Numbered from the stretch's first letter, positions 52,697 to 63,213 are shown. The stretch: 64,000 nucleotides of DNA from Candidatus Hydrogenedens sp. (GCA_016125095.1 WGMK01000013.1:124001-188000); one strand, 5' to 3'. Notes: a model not told the origin generated them from the letters alone. Translations and numbers: made by a program.

Positions 52697-52818
52697 GGGA
52701 CTTCTCCGGTTGAGCCCAAGTGACGCGCGCAAGTGTAGCACGGCGCGCCGGATCCCGCCAACGGGCGGAAGCCGGCGCGCCGATGATTACCGAACTGCCT
52801 CAGGTCGTGTCGCGATGC

Positions 52819-55800
52819 TCAGGAGCCGTTGCAGAAGTCATCCTCGAAGGCCCCGGGACACGAGGCGATCGCGCCGAAGTTGTACAGCTGGATAGCGCGC
52901 AGCGTCTCCGACAGGTCAATGGTGCCGTCCGCGCCACCGCGATAGTCGCTCGAGTGGGGGCGGCAACTGCGGGGCAGTACCGATTCCGGCGTCGCGAGCA
53001 CGTATCCGTCCTCGGTGTCCAGATCGAACGCGCAACGATATCCGCCGACCTTGTAGAGCTGTACCACGCGCAGGAACTCGGTCAACTCCAACTGGTGATT
53101 GCCGTTCGTGTCCGCCGAGTGAATGGACGGGAAACCGGCGACACTCTGTTGCAGTTCGCCAAAGCTCAAAATACCGTCTTCGTTCAGGTCGAGTGGCACG
53201 AGCCTGGACGGAGGAATGTTCAGCACCGCATTCACCTCGGAGAAGCTCAACTGGCGATCGCCGTCAACGTCCATCTCAGCGAATCGGTCCAGCAGCAAGT
53301 CGGCGCGCACGGGCTGCGGACCCGGCTCACCCTCTGGAGCGCCGTCCGGCTGTCCTTCTTCATCGCCTTCGGGGGCGCCTTCATTCTGCGTCTCCGCCTC
53401 GGTACCGCTCGCTTCGGCTTCACCCTCAAAGACAAAGCAGGTTTCGCCCTCCAGGGTTGCCTCGCCCTCGTAAGGCACATACCCCTCGCCGGCGGGCAGG
53501 ATGGGGGCCTCCACGGAGATGCCCGACTCCTTCACCCGAATGCGCCCCACGACGCTGCACCGCTTGTCCGCCGAGGCGACATATTCGTATACGCCTGGCG
53601 CCAGATCGCGGAACACGCTGTACCCGCGGTCATTTATGGGCACGTACTGGCCATTGATTTCCACGGCCGCATGGTCCGATTCCTCGAAAATCTGAACCGA
53701 TGAGTTGTTCCGAGGAACGATGACGGCGTCGCCGTCTTCCAATGGTGCCGTGACATAGGGCAGGAAGTTCACCGTTCCGTCGGCGGTGTTGCCCAGCCGC
53801 AGAATGGTGTCGTTGATGTCCGTCGCCCGGTAGCGGCCCCAGTCGTTCCACTGGGCCCGCACCAGCGTCGATGAAAGGTCCACCAATTCGAGCGCGATCC
53901 CGCTAACGTCACGGAACCGGTTGAATCCTGTGTCCGGTAGCGTGCCGGTCGAGCCCAAGGTAGGCGCCACGAAGCTTCCGCTGCGATGCAGCAGTTGAAT
54001 CCCGCTTCCGGTGATACCTTCGAACAGGCACCGGCCCACCCGTGCGTTCACGTCGTAGATGGAAACGCCCGTGCCCAGGTTCCGGAAGGTACAATCGAGA
54101 ATCTTCGATCCGGTCGCGTTCGAGGTAGACACCTGAATACCCGTGGCGAATACACCCTCGGTGCCCTCGAAGATGACGTTCTCCGCATTGAACGGCCCCT
54201 GCTTGATGTCGAGCATGGCCTGGCTGCCCAAATAGAAATCGTCGCCCAGCGCTATGGTGCAGTTTCTGATGCGGCTGTTGCTTCCCGATCCGATGAAACC
54301 GAGCGCCTTATCGGGCGGACGGCGGAAGACCGTATCGGGCCCCTGGCCCTCGAGCGTGATGTTGCTGCCCAGCGTGAAGGCGTCGATATAGTCGCCTTCG
54401 AGCGCCTGAATCGTGGCCGGGTAGAAGTACGAGTATCGCGCGACGTCCAGCATAGCTGCCGTGATGGATAGAAACGGCTTCTCCAGCGAACCGTTCGGGG
54501 AGCCTTCAAACGTGCGCTCGGGTGCCACATAGGTCGGCTGAGGCGGATCGTTCGGATCATTGGGGTGCGTTCGCGCCGTCTGCTCTTCCATATTGCTCAG
54601 GCCATCGCCGTCGGTATCGCGGTCGGAGTCGTGCAGCAGCGGGTTGAGGCCGTGCTCGACCTCGTAGCCGTCGCTCAGGCGGTCGCCGTCCGTGTCGCTG
54701 TTCACCGGGTGCGTCCGCAGTTCCAGCTCCTCCAGGTTCGTCAGACCGTCGAGGTCATAGTCGCTGTTCGCGTCCTGGGTGGTCGGGTTGAGCCGGAAAA
54801 ACACCTCGTATCCGTCCAGCATCGTATCCCCGTCCGAGTCGGCCTCATTCGGCGAGGTGCCGATCCGGGTCTCTTCCACGTTGTCCAGGCCGTCCTCGTC
54901 CCGGTCGCCGTCGGCATCGTCCACCAGCGGGTCGAAGTTGTAGCGCACCTCGTCCCCGTCCAGCATCCCGTCGTCGTCGCTGTCGGGGTCGATGGGCGAC
55001 GTCCCCAGCACGAACTCGTCGTAGTTACCCAGCCCGTCGTTGTCCTTGTCCACATCGCGGTCAGGGAATCGCCGCAGCAGAAAGTTCGCCACCTCGTAGC
55101 CGTCCGGCATGCCGTCGCTGTCGGTATCGGCGGAATTCGGATTCAGGTAGATGCATTGCTCATAGCAGTCCGACAGCCCGTCTCCGTCGGTATCCTGCGT
55201 CTGGCCGGCACACCGGGCCGTGCAGCTTTCCACCGCCGCGCGCAAATGAACCGCGCGATCGCTCCCCGCAGTCACGGCCGTAAGGCCGTCGGACGAAAGG
55301 CTGATACTCCGCACCGAGCTGTTGTGGCCCGTGTAGCGCTCCAGTTCCACGGACGTCTGCGCATCAAACACGCGCGACGTGCCGTCGGAGACCCCCGTAA
55401 ATACCGCCGTGCGGTCGGGAGAAAAGACCACGCTGTTAACCTGCAGGCCGAAATGGTCGAAGTGCACCACCGCCACACCGGTGTCGCTACTCCACATGCG
55501 GGCGGTGCCGTCGTTCGCCCCAGTCAAAACCCATTTGCCGTCGTCCGATATATCGACGGCGTTGATGTCGCCGCGGTGTCCCGTGAACCGCTGGACGATT
55601 ATTCCCGTGTCGGTGTTCCAGAGAATGGCGGTGTCGTCGGCGGAACCCGTGGCCAGCCAGCGCCCATCGGGCGTGATGGCTACGGCATTGATCGATTGCG
55701 AATGCCCGGTGAACCGCATCAGCAGCTGCTGCGACGACGTATCCCAAATGCGCGCCTCGCGGTCGCTTGAGCCGGTCGCCAATAGCGCGCCGTTGGGCGT

Positions 55801-57087
55801 CAGGTCCAGGGAATTAATGTTCCCAGTATGTCCGGAATACTCACGCAATTGAGCCCCACTCGCAATATCCCAAAGCCGTACACGGGACTCGTTGCCCCCG
55901 ATAAAAACCGCATTCAGCGTCGGGTGGAAGGCCGCCGTCTCGACGTAGTAGCCCGCGGCAACGGTGCGGACCGGCGTATTCGATTCGATGTCCCATATCG
56001 TGGCGCCGGTGTAATCCATTCCGATGACAACACGGTCCTCGGCTGCATTCAGGCGCGCCACGTTAATGATTTCGCCCGGCGTTCGGTAGGTGGTCACCAC
56101 GGCCGACACGGCAGCGTCCCAAAGAAAGGTCTCCCCGGCGTTTATCGAACTCGTTACGATTCTGCGTCCATCCGGAGAGATTCGCGCCGCCACGCTGTTG
56201 CCGAGATGTCCCGCATATACAATTTGTTCATTGCCCGTGATGAGGTCGTAGGTGCGCGCGCTCGCGTTACCCTGGCCCACCAGAATCGTCTGCGCCTGCC
56301 CAGGCACCGGGGTCACGCTCCACGCGGAAGTGGTCAAGTCGACGATAAGATCGAAGGCAAGGGTAGCGCCCGTATTCCATAGGCGTACCGTTCCATCTTC
56401 GGCGGCGGTTACAAATTCGGAGTCCGAAACGAAGGTCACATCATTCAGGTCGTAGGAGGTCTTATTAAAGGTCCGCACCGGCGTGCCGGTTGAGCGATTC
56501 CAGGAATAGAGCGTTCCGTCCTCGCCGCAGGTCACCAGGGTTTGGCCGTCGGGTGAATAAGCGGTTGCATTGATGAGATAGGAAAGGCCGCTCAGAATAT
56601 GCCGGAAAGCCTGGCGCAGCGCCCCGTTGTTGGCGTTCCAGATCCTGGCGTAACGGTCCTGGCCGGAGGAAACGAACTCCGATCCATCCGGCGAATAAAC
56701 GATGGAATAGACCCTGCCCGTATGGGCACCGAACGAGAACACCCGTTGGTTGGTCTCCAGGTCCCAAATGGTGATGTTGCCCGTGCTCGTTCCGGCGGCC
56801 AGGTATCGGCCGTCGGGTGCAATGGCCAGCGCGGTCACCTGCGCCGAATGAATGAGCAATTGGCCGGTTTCCGCGCCGTCGCTGCTGTCGTGCAGCGTGA
56901 CCGCGTTCCCCGCAGCCTGCGCGAACATCGTGCTATCCGGAGAAAAGACGGCCCCAAATCCCCGGATACCTCCAAGCTGGCGTTCCGGTTCGGACTCGAA
57001 GATTATTTGTGCGCCCGCGCCCATGCAAACGGCGCAGTGCGCTATCAGCAAGATTCCCGCGAATTGGAGACGAGTACCCCACGGCAT
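52819..57087 (-). CDS. Giant secreted WD40/TSP3/beta-helix protein with Cys/EF-hand C-terminus
   Basis: The 1422-residue protein has a signal peptide (LQFAGILLIAHCAVCMGAG). Fourteen WD40 repeats follow (about 35-625; DGTVRLWN, DREARIWD, DGTARMWS), enough for two seven-bladed propellers. About nine TSP3-type calcium repeats come next (about 630-850; DTDGDGLSD, DSDSDGMPDG-like). Then there is a DUF1565-type beta-helix ending in WNDWG (about 852-1115), a carboxypeptidase-regulatory-like domain (about 1129-1176) and a Glu-Gly linker. An EF-hand pair (DVDGDRQLSFSEV, DLNEDGILSFGEL) leads to the terminal Cys module (about 1320-1422; LELTEFLRVVQLY, EDGY, CRPHSSDY, LSETLRAIQLY). ATG 57087 follows GGGAGGG. 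A calcium-dependent adhesin is the likely role. Confidence 0.88.
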   Translation of the reverse strand: MPWGTRLQFAGILLIAHCAVCMGAGAQIIFESEPERQLGGIRGFGAVFSPDSTMFAQAAGNAVTLHDSSDGAETGQLLIHSAQVTALAIAPDGRYLAAGTSTGNITIWDLETNQRVFSFGAHTGRVYSIVYSPDGSEFVSSGQDRYARIWNANNGALRQAFRHILSGLSYLINATAYSPDGQTLVTCGEDGTLYSWNRSTGTPVRTFNKTSYDLNDVTFVSDSEFVTAAEDGTVRLWNTGATLAFDLIVDLTTSAWSVTPVPGQAQTILVGQGNASARTYDLITGNEQIVYAGHLGNSVAARISPDGRRIVTSSINAGETFLWDAAVSAVVTTYRTPGEIINVARLNAAEDRVVIGMDYTGATIWDIESNTPVRTVAAGYYVETAAFHPTLNAVFIGGNESRVRLWDIASGAQLREYSGHTGNINSLDLTPNGALLATGSSDREARIWDTSSQQLLMRFTGHSQSINAVAITPDGRWLATGSADDTAILWNTDTGIIVQRFTGHRGDINAVDISDDGKWVLTGANDGTARMWSSDTGVAVVHFDHFGLQVNSVVFSPDRTAVFTGVSDGTSRVFDAQTSVELERYTGHNSSVRSISLSSDGLTAVTAGSDRAVHLRAAVESCTARCAGQTQDTDGDGLSDCYEQCIYLNPNSADTDSDGMPDGYEVANFLLRRFPDRDVDKDNDGLGNYDEFVLGTSPIDPDSDDDGMLDGDEVRYNFDPLVDDADGDRDEDGLDNVEETRIGTSPNEADSDGDTMLDGYEVFFRLNPTTQDANSDYDLDGLTNLEELELRTHPVNSDTDGDRLSDGYEVEHGLNPLLHDSDRDTDGDGLSNMEEQTARTHPNDPNDPPQPTYVAPERTFEGSPNGSLEKPFLSITAAMLDVARYSYFYPATIQALEGDYIDAFTLGSNITLEGQGPDTVFRRPPDKALGFIGSGSNSRIRNCTIALGDDFYLGSQAMLDIKQGPFNAENVIFEGTEGVFATGIQVSTSNATGSKILDCTFRNLGTGVSIYDVNARVGRCLFEGITGSGIQLLHRSGSFVAPTLGSTGTLPDTGFNRFRDVSGIALELVDLSSTLVRAQWNDWGRYRATDINDTILRLGNTADGTVNFLPYVTAPLEDGDAVIVPRNNSSVQIFEESDHAAVEINGQYVPINDRGYSVFRDLAPGVYEYVASADKRCSVVGRIRVKESGISVEAPILPAGEGYVPYEGEATLEGETCFVFEGEAEASGTEAETQNEGAPEGDEEGQPDGAPEGEPGPQPVRADLLLDRFAEMDVDGDRQLSFSEVNAVLNIPPSRLVPLDLNEDGILSFGELQQSVAGFPSIHSADTNGNHQLELTEFLRVVQLYKVGGYRCAFDLDTEDGYVLATPESVLPRSCRPHSSDYRGGADGTIDLSETLRAIQLYNFGAIASCPGAFEDDFCNGS

Positions 57088-57287
57088 AACAAACCCTCCC
57101 AAGTTTACTCCGCGCCATGTTTGCACAGTATTCCCGCTTCGTCAAGGTAAATCTAGTACGGTGACTGGATAGGAATAATGCGGCAACGATCAGTTTGACC
57201 CCTATTCACAACTTGCGAAGTCTGCGCATTCCATCGTATCAGCGGGGTGCCGCGCTTTCCGGCATCGGACGCGTTACAATTCCCGGC

Positions 57288-58331
57288 ATGCGAGTCTTGT
57301 TTCTCACGCTGTATCCCGAATCTGCGGCGAGCCCGCGCTATCGTGTGCACCAGTACCTGCCCGGGCTACGGGCGGCGGGGCACACGTGCGACGTAGCCTG
57401 CGCGGTCGACCCGGCGTTCTGGTCGGCCTATCACGCGCCAGGCAGCGCATTGCGTCCGCGCGACTACCTGCGGCACGAACGCGGCCGCAGAAAGCAGCAG
57501 CTCCTGGCCGCACGGGACTATGATGTCGTCGTGCTCCAGAAGGCGATCACCACGGTGTCCTGGCGCGGCCTGCACCGCCTGCTCGAGCCGGTTCAATCGC
57601 GGCTTGTCTATGACATCGATGATGCGGTGCACCTCGCCGCGCCGGACCGTCTCCCCAAGGGCTTCTGCCTGCTGGAAGATGCCGAGCAGCTCCGCAAGGT
57701 GATGGGCCTGGCACGGCTCACAATCGCCGGAAACGAGTGGCTCGCCGGAGAGGTGCAGCGCCATGGCGGCCGGGCCGAGGTCGTGCCGACGGTGGTGGAC
57801 ACCGACCACTACACCCCGCAGCCCCAGCCCGACGAGGTGTACCGCATTGGCTGGATGGGTTCGCCCGCCACCGCGCCCTACCTGGATCTCGTTGCGCGTC
57901 CCGTAAGCGAGAGCGGTGCCGCGTGTCTCGTCGTCGGTGCGCCAGCATCCCGCGTGCCCTTTCCGGCGGAATGCCGGGCGTGGTCGGTGGAAGAAGAACG
58001 CGCGCAGTTGGGCCGCATGTCCGTCGGGCTCATGCCCCTGCCCGATACCCCCTGGGCGCAGGGCAAGTGCGCGCTCAAGGCCCTGCTCTACATGGCCTGC
58101 GGACGCCCGGTCGTGTGCAGCGCGGGTGCCGCGGCGGATACCATAGTCGAGCACGGCCGCACTGGCTACCTGTGCCGCACGGATGCCGACTGGCGCGATG
58201 CCATCGAGGCGCTTCGCGACCCGGGGCCGCGCGCCGAAATGGGGGCGGCCGCGCGCCGCGCCGTGGAAGAACGCTATAGTCTGCGCGTCTGGGCGCCCCG
58301 CATGAAGGAAATTCTGGAGAGCATCGCTTGA
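57288..58331 (+). CDS. GT4-family glycosyltransferase
   Basis: The 347-residue protein starts MRVLFLTLYPESAASPRYRV, the usual donor-side beginning of GT-B enzymes. It carries the GT4 C-terminal donor site (LMPLPDTPWAQGKCALKALLYMACGRPVV) and a LVYDIDDAVHL segment seen in surface-polysaccharide transferases. It adds a sugar from a nucleotide donor. The start at ATG 57288 removes an upstream stretch with no similarity. Two more genes follow at once (4-bp overlap, then 1 base), forming a glycan unit. Confidence 0.88.
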   Translation: MRVLFLTLYPESAASPRYRVHQYLPGLRAAGHTCDVACAVDPAFWSAYHAPGSALRPRDYLRHERGRRKQQLLAARDYDVVVLQKAITTVSWRGLHRLLEPVQSRLVYDIDDAVHLAAPDRLPKGFCLLEDAEQLRKVMGLARLTIAGNEWLAGEVQRHGGRAEVVPTVVDTDHYTPQPQPDEVYRIGWMGSPATAPYLDLVARPVSESGAACLVVGAPASRVPFPAECRAWSVEEERAQLGRMSVGLMPLPDTPWAQGKCALKALLYMACGRPVVCSAGAAADTIVEHGRTGYLCRTDADWRDAIEALRDPGPRAEMGAAARRAVEERYSLRVWAPRMKEILESIA

Positions 58332-59455
58332 TCCGGCGCACGCGCATCACCTTTGTCATCCCCACCATGAAAGCGGGCGGCACCGAGCGGCAGCTGCTCT
58401 ATCTCATGCGCGGACTGGCCGGAGAATTCGACGTCAGCCTCGTCTGCACGCGCGGCGAGGGCGGCTTCATCGGAGAAGCCCGCCGCCTCGCCTCGCACGT
58501 GCGCATTCTCGATTACAGCTCCGGCTGGGACTTCCGCGTCGTCAATGCCCTCCGCCGCTTCATCCATGTGCAGCGGCCGGAAATCGTGCAGACCTATCTC
58601 TTCGGTTTCGACTACTGGGCCGTCCGCGCGGCGCGCCAGGCCGAAGTGCCCGTGGTCTTTACAGCACGGCGCGAACTTGCCGCGTGGCAGCGCGCGCGTC
58701 ACTTGTGGCTGGTGCGGCGCGCCAACCGCCTCGCCGACGGCGCCATCGCCAACAGCGCCGCCGCCGCCGAATTCGCCGCTGCGCGCGAACAATGGCCCAC
58801 GGATTTCTATCAGGTCATCCCCAATGGCATCGACGTGGACACGTACCGCGCCCCGGCCGACCGCGATACGGCGCGCAAGCGCTTCGGCCTTCCGCTCGAG
58901 CGGCCCGTCGTCGGCATCGCCGCGAATTTCACGCCGGTCAAGGACCATGCCCTCTTCGTCGAAACGGCCGTCGCCCTTAAGCAGCGCGTGCCGGAGGCCC
59001 ATTTCTTTCTGCTCGGCATGGGCCCCCTGCGCGACGAGATTCGCCAGGCGCTCGCCCGGCGCGTCGGGCCGGAGTCGTTCACCATCCGCCACTCGCTCGA
59101 CGAGATGCCCGAGGCCTACGCCGCCATGGACGTGAGCGTGCTCTGTTCCCAGCGCGAAGGTTCGCCCAACGCCGTCCTCGAATCCATGGCCGCCGGGGTG
59201 CCGGTGGTCGCCGCGAGCGTGGGGGGCGTGCCCGAGTTGTTTGCCGGGGCATTCAAGCCGTATCTCGTGTCAGAGCGCACCGGCGGCGCCTTCGCCGCAC
59301 CGATTGCCGCCTTGCTGACGGACGAGGCGCTGCGGCGGCGCACCGCAAGCGAGGCGAACCGGCTCGCCGATGCCTATTCCATCGACGCCATGGTGGCCGC
59401 GCACCGCAATCTGTACCTCGCCACGCTCGATCGCATACGCGCCGGAGCCGCCTGA
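58328..59455 (+). CDS. GT4-family glycosyltransferase, second
   Basis: The 375-residue product has a GT-B donor site with EGSPNAVLESMAAGVPVVAA, whose paired Glu residues fit GT4. It also has the acceptor-side PTMKAGGTERQLLYLMRGL. The TTG start at 58328 overlaps the previous stop by 4 bp (TTGA), the only possible start that keeps MIRRTRITFVIP. Its products are most likely part of an exported polysaccharide or O-antigen-like chain, together with the preceding transferase. Confidence 0.88.
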   Translation: MIRRTRITFVIPTMKAGGTERQLLYLMRGLAGEFDVSLVCTRGEGGFIGEARRLASHVRILDYSSGWDFRVVNALRRFIHVQRPEIVQTYLFGFDYWAVRAARQAEVPVVFTARRELAAWQRARHLWLVRRANRLADGAIANSAAAAEFAAAREQWPTDFYQVIPNGIDVDTYRAPADRDTARKRFGLPLERPVVGIAANFTPVKDHALFVETAVALKQRVPEAHFFLLGMGPLRDEIRQALARRVGPESFTIRHSLDEMPEAYAAMDVSVLCSQREGSPNAVLESMAAGVPVVAASVGGVPELFAGAFKPYLVSERTGGAFAAPIAALLTDEALRRRTASEANRLADAYSIDAMVAAHRNLYLATLDRIRAGAA

Positions 59456-59456
59456 G

Positions 59457-61313
59457 GTGTGCGGTATCGCGGGAGTCGTCCACCTCGATCCGGCGCGGCC
59501 GGTGGACGAGATCCCGCTGCTGAACATGCGCAGCGCCTTGGCCCACCGGGGCCCCGACGACGCGGGACTTTGGGTTGCGGACGGCGCGGGCCTGGTTCAG
59601 ACACGCCTCAGCATCATCGATACTTCGACTGGCGGCCATCAGCCGTTTCTTCGCGGCGGCGGCCGCTTCGTGTTGGTCTACAACGGCGAGCTGTACAACT
59701 TCCGCGAACTGAGGCGGGAACTCGAGGCGCTCGGTCAGACCTTTCACACCGCGAGCGATACCGAGGTCGTTGCGGCGGCCTTGGAGGCGTGGGGGAGTGC
59801 CGCCCTCGAGCGCTTCAACGGGATGTTCGCCCTTGCCTGGTACGACACGCGCGAACGTACGCTGCTGCTCGCGCGCGACCGCTTGGGCATCAAGCCGCTC
59901 TACTACACGCAGCAGGAAGGTACCATCGCCTTCGCCTCCGAATTGAACGCCCTGCGCGCCGGGGGATTCACACCCGACACCCTGTCGATTCCGGCGCTCG
60001 GCGCCTATCTCAAGTATCTCTACATCCCGGCGCCCGACACCATCTATCCCGGCGTGTTCAAACTGCCGCCCGCGCAGCGGCTGACCTGGCGCGGCGGCCG
60101 TTCCGAACTCGATCCCTATTGGCAGTTGCAGCGAACGATGGATCCTGCGTGGACACTTGACGCTGCCGCGGAGCGCTGCCGCGAATTGCTGGAGGACAGC
60201 GTGCGGCTGCAACAAATCAGCGATGTTCCCCTGGGCGCATTTCTCAGCGGCGGCGTCGATTCCAGCGGCGTGGTCGCCGCGCTCGCCCGGCAGAGCAGCC
60301 GCCCGGTCAAGACCTTCAGCATCGGCTTCGACGAGCCCGAAGCGAATGAATTGGCCTATGCCCGCGCCGCCGCACAACACTGCGGCACCGAGCACCACGA
60401 GGAAATCCTGCGGCCGGATCTGGCCGCCTGCCTGCCGGATATCGCCGCCCGCCTGGGCGAACCCTTCGGCGACAGCTCGGCCCTGCCCATGTGGCTGGTG
60501 GCCCGCATGGCGCGGCAGCAGGTGACCGTGGCGCTCTCGGGCGATGGCGGCGACGAACTCTTCGGCGGCTACACGTGGATGCACCGCGCACTCGACGTCG
60601 CGCGGTATCGCCGCGTACCGGTCGTGCTCCGTGCGGCGGCGGACGCGCTACTCCGAGCGCTGCCCGAAACTCCCGCCGCCACGCGCTTCCAGCGCTTCAG
60701 CGCCGACAGCTTCTTGAGCGAGGATGCGTCCTTCGTGCGACGCCTCACGTGTTTCGACGACGCCAGCCGCACGGCCTTGCTACAGCCCGACCTCGGCGCC
60801 GTGGACCCCGCAGATTCGATCGCGGCCTGGATGGAATCGCACGCGAGCCTGCCCTATGGCGAGCGCATGCTCGGGGCCGACACGGCCTATTACCTGCCCG
60901 ACGACATCTTGACCAAGGTGGATCGCATGACCATGGCGCACAGCCTCGAGGCGCGCGTCCCGCTACTCGATCACCGGCTCGTCGAGTTCGCCGCGACGCT
61001 GCCGTTCCATCTCAAATATCACCGCGGCGAATCCAAGCGCGTGCTCAAGGCGGCCTTGCGCCCTTGGCTGCCGGCGCAGCTCTTCGCGCAGCGCAAACGC
61101 GGGTTCAGTCTGCCCATCCACCGCTGGTTCCGCGGACCGCTCGCCGAAGTCTATCGCGATGCCGTGCTGCAACCCGACGCGCGTACGCGGGAATTCCTGC
61201 GCCCGGCCCAAGGCGAAGCCCTTCTTGCCGAACACACCGCCGCCCGCGAAGACCACGGCCACCGCCTCTGGGCCATCCTCATGCTGGAACTCTGGCTCCG
61301 CAGCCGACGGTAG
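59457..61313 (+). CDS. asnB: Asparagine synthase (glutamine-hydrolysing), glycan-cluster type
   Basis: The 618-residue protein is a class-II amidotransferase. The catalytic Cys2 follows the initiator (GTG start at 59457, CGIAGVVHLDP). The glutaminase domain runs to about residue 215. The synthetase domain follows with the PP-loop SGGVDSS and GDGGDELFGGY. It forms asparagine or an amidated sugar from glutamine. Homologues in exopolysaccharide and exosortase loci amidate uronic sugars, which fits the two GT4 genes directly upstream (1 base between). Confidence 0.92.
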   Translation: MCGIAGVVHLDPARPVDEIPLLNMRSALAHRGPDDAGLWVADGAGLVQTRLSIIDTSTGGHQPFLRGGGRFVLVYNGELYNFRELRRELEALGQTFHTASDTEVVAAALEAWGSAALERFNGMFALAWYDTRERTLLLARDRLGIKPLYYTQQEGTIAFASELNALRAGGFTPDTLSIPALGAYLKYLYIPAPDTIYPGVFKLPPAQRLTWRGGRSELDPYWQLQRTMDPAWTLDAAAERCRELLEDSVRLQQISDVPLGAFLSGGVDSSGVVAALARQSSRPVKTFSIGFDEPEANELAYARAAAQHCGTEHHEEILRPDLAACLPDIAARLGEPFGDSSALPMWLVARMARQQVTVALSGDGGDELFGGYTWMHRALDVARYRRVPVVLRAAADALLRALPETPAATRFQRFSADSFLSEDASFVRRLTCFDDASRTALLQPDLGAVDPADSIAAWMESHASLPYGERMLGADTAYYLPDDILTKVDRMTMAHSLEARVPLLDHRLVEFAATLPFHLKYHRGESKRVLKAALRPWLPAQLFAQRKRGFSLPIHRWFRGPLAEVYRDAVLQPDARTREFLRPAQGEALLAEHTAAREDHGHRLWAILMLELWLRSRR

Positions 61314-61481
61314 GGCGGGATGCCGACAAGCATTGAGGCAACCACTGCCGTGGTTGACGGAAGGGACGAAACGATCCCCAGGTAGGTCCGCGAAGCGCGT
61401 CCCAAACCCGGGGCTATTCCAGGCATCCCCGTCCGGGGATGAAGATCTCCAACGCAGACTTGAATACCAACCTTTTCACCC

Positions 61482-61675
61482 AGCGCCCCAAGAATGGTGG
61501 GGCGAGACTCCGTCGAGCCATCCTGACGCCGAGGCGCAGCTCCCTTCCGCATTCGATGCTGTCTGATATAGCTCCCCTTCCGGGGCCACAGAAAAAGCAC
61601 CAGCATCATCGATGGCGTTTCTTCACCAAACGCCCCAAGAACGGTGGGGCGAGACTCCGTCGAGCCATCTTGACG
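61482..61675. repeat. Two further copies of the 48-bp GTGGGGCGAGACTCCGTCGA repeat
   Basis: Near-identical copies occupy 61482-61530 and 61628-61675. Each has a CGCCCCA/TGGGGCG or GCCCC/GGGGC palindrome followed by AGACTCCGTCGAGCCATC. A third copy is at 2309-2348. Confidence 0.78.
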
Positions 61676-61731
61676 CGACGACTTCCATGCATTCCGCACC
61701 CGACGCATCCCCGAAACGCCACCCCGCCCCC

Positions 61732-61816
61732 AAGGGCCAAAGGCCCGCCCGATACCAGCCTGGGCCAACGGCCCAGGTTTCCGCCCGCGAGATCGAAAAG
61801 GGCTGAAGGCCCGCCC
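61732..61816. repeat. Palindromic GGGCC-type repeats
   Basis: Contains AAGGGCCAAAGGCCCGCCC (61732-61750), a perfect CCTGGGCC/GGCCCAGG hairpin (61759-61777) and AAGGGCTGAAGGCCCGCCC (61798-61816). No gene is seen in 61314-61824. Confidence 0.68.
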
Positions 61817-61824
61817 CATCCTGC

Positions 61825-63213
61825 CTACGCTTCCACCGGCTCCTCGCCTTCGCCTACGCCCAGCGCCTTCGTACGGGCCCAGTCCTCTGCCGTCCAGCCG
61901 CGCGTGCGCGAGAAATACCACCCGCACACCAGCACCGTCCAAGCGCCGTACACCGCCGCCACGACCGGCGCTTCACTGATCACGACCGCCCCGAAGAACA
62001 GCGAGATCAGCACCGTCAGCGTGGTGCATACCGCCAGCACCGGATACGGGAACACGATGTACGCGCTGTGGTAGTGCTCGGGGTACAGCTTGTGCAGCCG
62101 CAGCGACGCGATGCACAGCACCGCCGACATCACCAGAATGCCGATGGCCGCCGCGAGCCCGTAGAAATCCTTGTCCTGGTGCGTCAGCAGCATCAGGCAC
62201 ACGAACACGAAGAACACCGTCACGGAATTCTGCGGGGCATGCGTGCGCGGGCTGATGCGGCCGAACCATTCCGGCAGCAGGCCGTCCCGCGCCTGCGCGA
62301 AGAACTCGCGCGGCAGCGCGATGGCCGCCGCATTGAGCGACGTGAAGCCCGCGGTGAACGCGCCCAGCCCCAGGAACCACAGCATCCACGGCGGCATGAA
62401 GGACTCCGCCGTGGCGGACAATGTCACGGTCTTGTCCATCTCCACCTCGGGGTGGTTCGGGAAATGGCTCATGTACACCTGCCCCACAACGATGTAAATT
62501 AGCGCGACGATCGCCCCGCCCAGCAGCAGCGCCAGGGGTATGTTGCGGCGCGCATTGATGACCTCTTCGCCCATCTCCGCAATCACCTGAAACCCCATGC
62601 ACGTCGAGTAACACAAGAGGATGCCGGTCAGGAACGCGGGCATGCCGTACGGCGGCGTCACGCCGATGTCGAGCGTCACGTGGGTGAGTCCCACCACGGC
62701 GTACAGCGTCAGCGCGGTCACGAATTGCGCCGCCATCACCACCTGCAGCGACATCGCCAGTTGCACGCCGAAGAGGTAGATAACCCAGAACAGCACGCAC
62801 ACCACCACCGCCGCCACATGGAGCGACACCGGCACAGGGATAAGCGCATCGAGCACGGGCTGCAGATAGACGCCCAGCGTGAGCGACACCACGCAGGTCG
62901 ATGCCGCCGCGCCGAGAATCACCCAATACGACACCAGCGTGCCGATAAACGGATTGATCATCCGGCTGCTGAAGAAATAGCCCGCGCCATCGCGCGGAAG
63001 CGAACCCGCCAATTGAATCAGCGGTATCACGCCCACCAGCGACATGAGCATCGCCACGAGAAACGCCAGCCACAGCGCGGACCCCGTCTCATGCCCGATG
63101 GCGCCGATCATCACATAGATGCCCGCGCCAATCACCGCGCCCACCACCAGCGCCACCGCCCCCGCCAGGGATATATTGCGCTTCAGTTCGGCCTGCTGCC
63201 CGCTGCCGCTCAT
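61825..63213 (-). CDS. APC-family amino acid/polyamine permease
   Basis: The 462-residue protein has 12 predicted membrane helices. The first contains VVGAVIGAGIYVMIG, the APC-type unwound helix with a GAGI motif. GFQVIAEMGEEVINARRNIP, with the conserved Glu, follows helix 6. It should import an amino acid or amine with a cation. The substrate cannot be predicted from the sequence. No regulator or enzyme gene is paired with it. Confidence 0.9.
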   Translation of the reverse strand: MSGSGQQAELKRNISLAGAVALVVGAVIGAGIYVMIGAIGHETGSALWLAFLVAMLMSLVGVIPLIQLAGSLPRDGAGYFFSSRMINPFIGTLVSYWVILGAAASTCVVSLTLGVYLQPVLDALIPVPVSLHVAAVVVCVLFWVIYLFGVQLAMSLQVVMAAQFVTALTLYAVVGLTHVTLDIGVTPPYGMPAFLTGILLCYSTCMGFQVIAEMGEEVINARRNIPLALLLGGAIVALIYIVVGQVYMSHFPNHPEVEMDKTVTLSATAESFMPPWMLWFLGLGAFTAGFTSLNAAAIALPREFFAQARDGLLPEWFGRISPRTHAPQNSVTVFFVFVCLMLLTHQDKDFYGLAAAIGILVMSAVLCIASLRLHKLYPEHYHSAYIVFPYPVLAVCTTLTVLISLFFGAVVISEAPVVAAVYGAWTVLVCGWYFSRTRGWTAEDWARTKALGVGEGEEPVEA

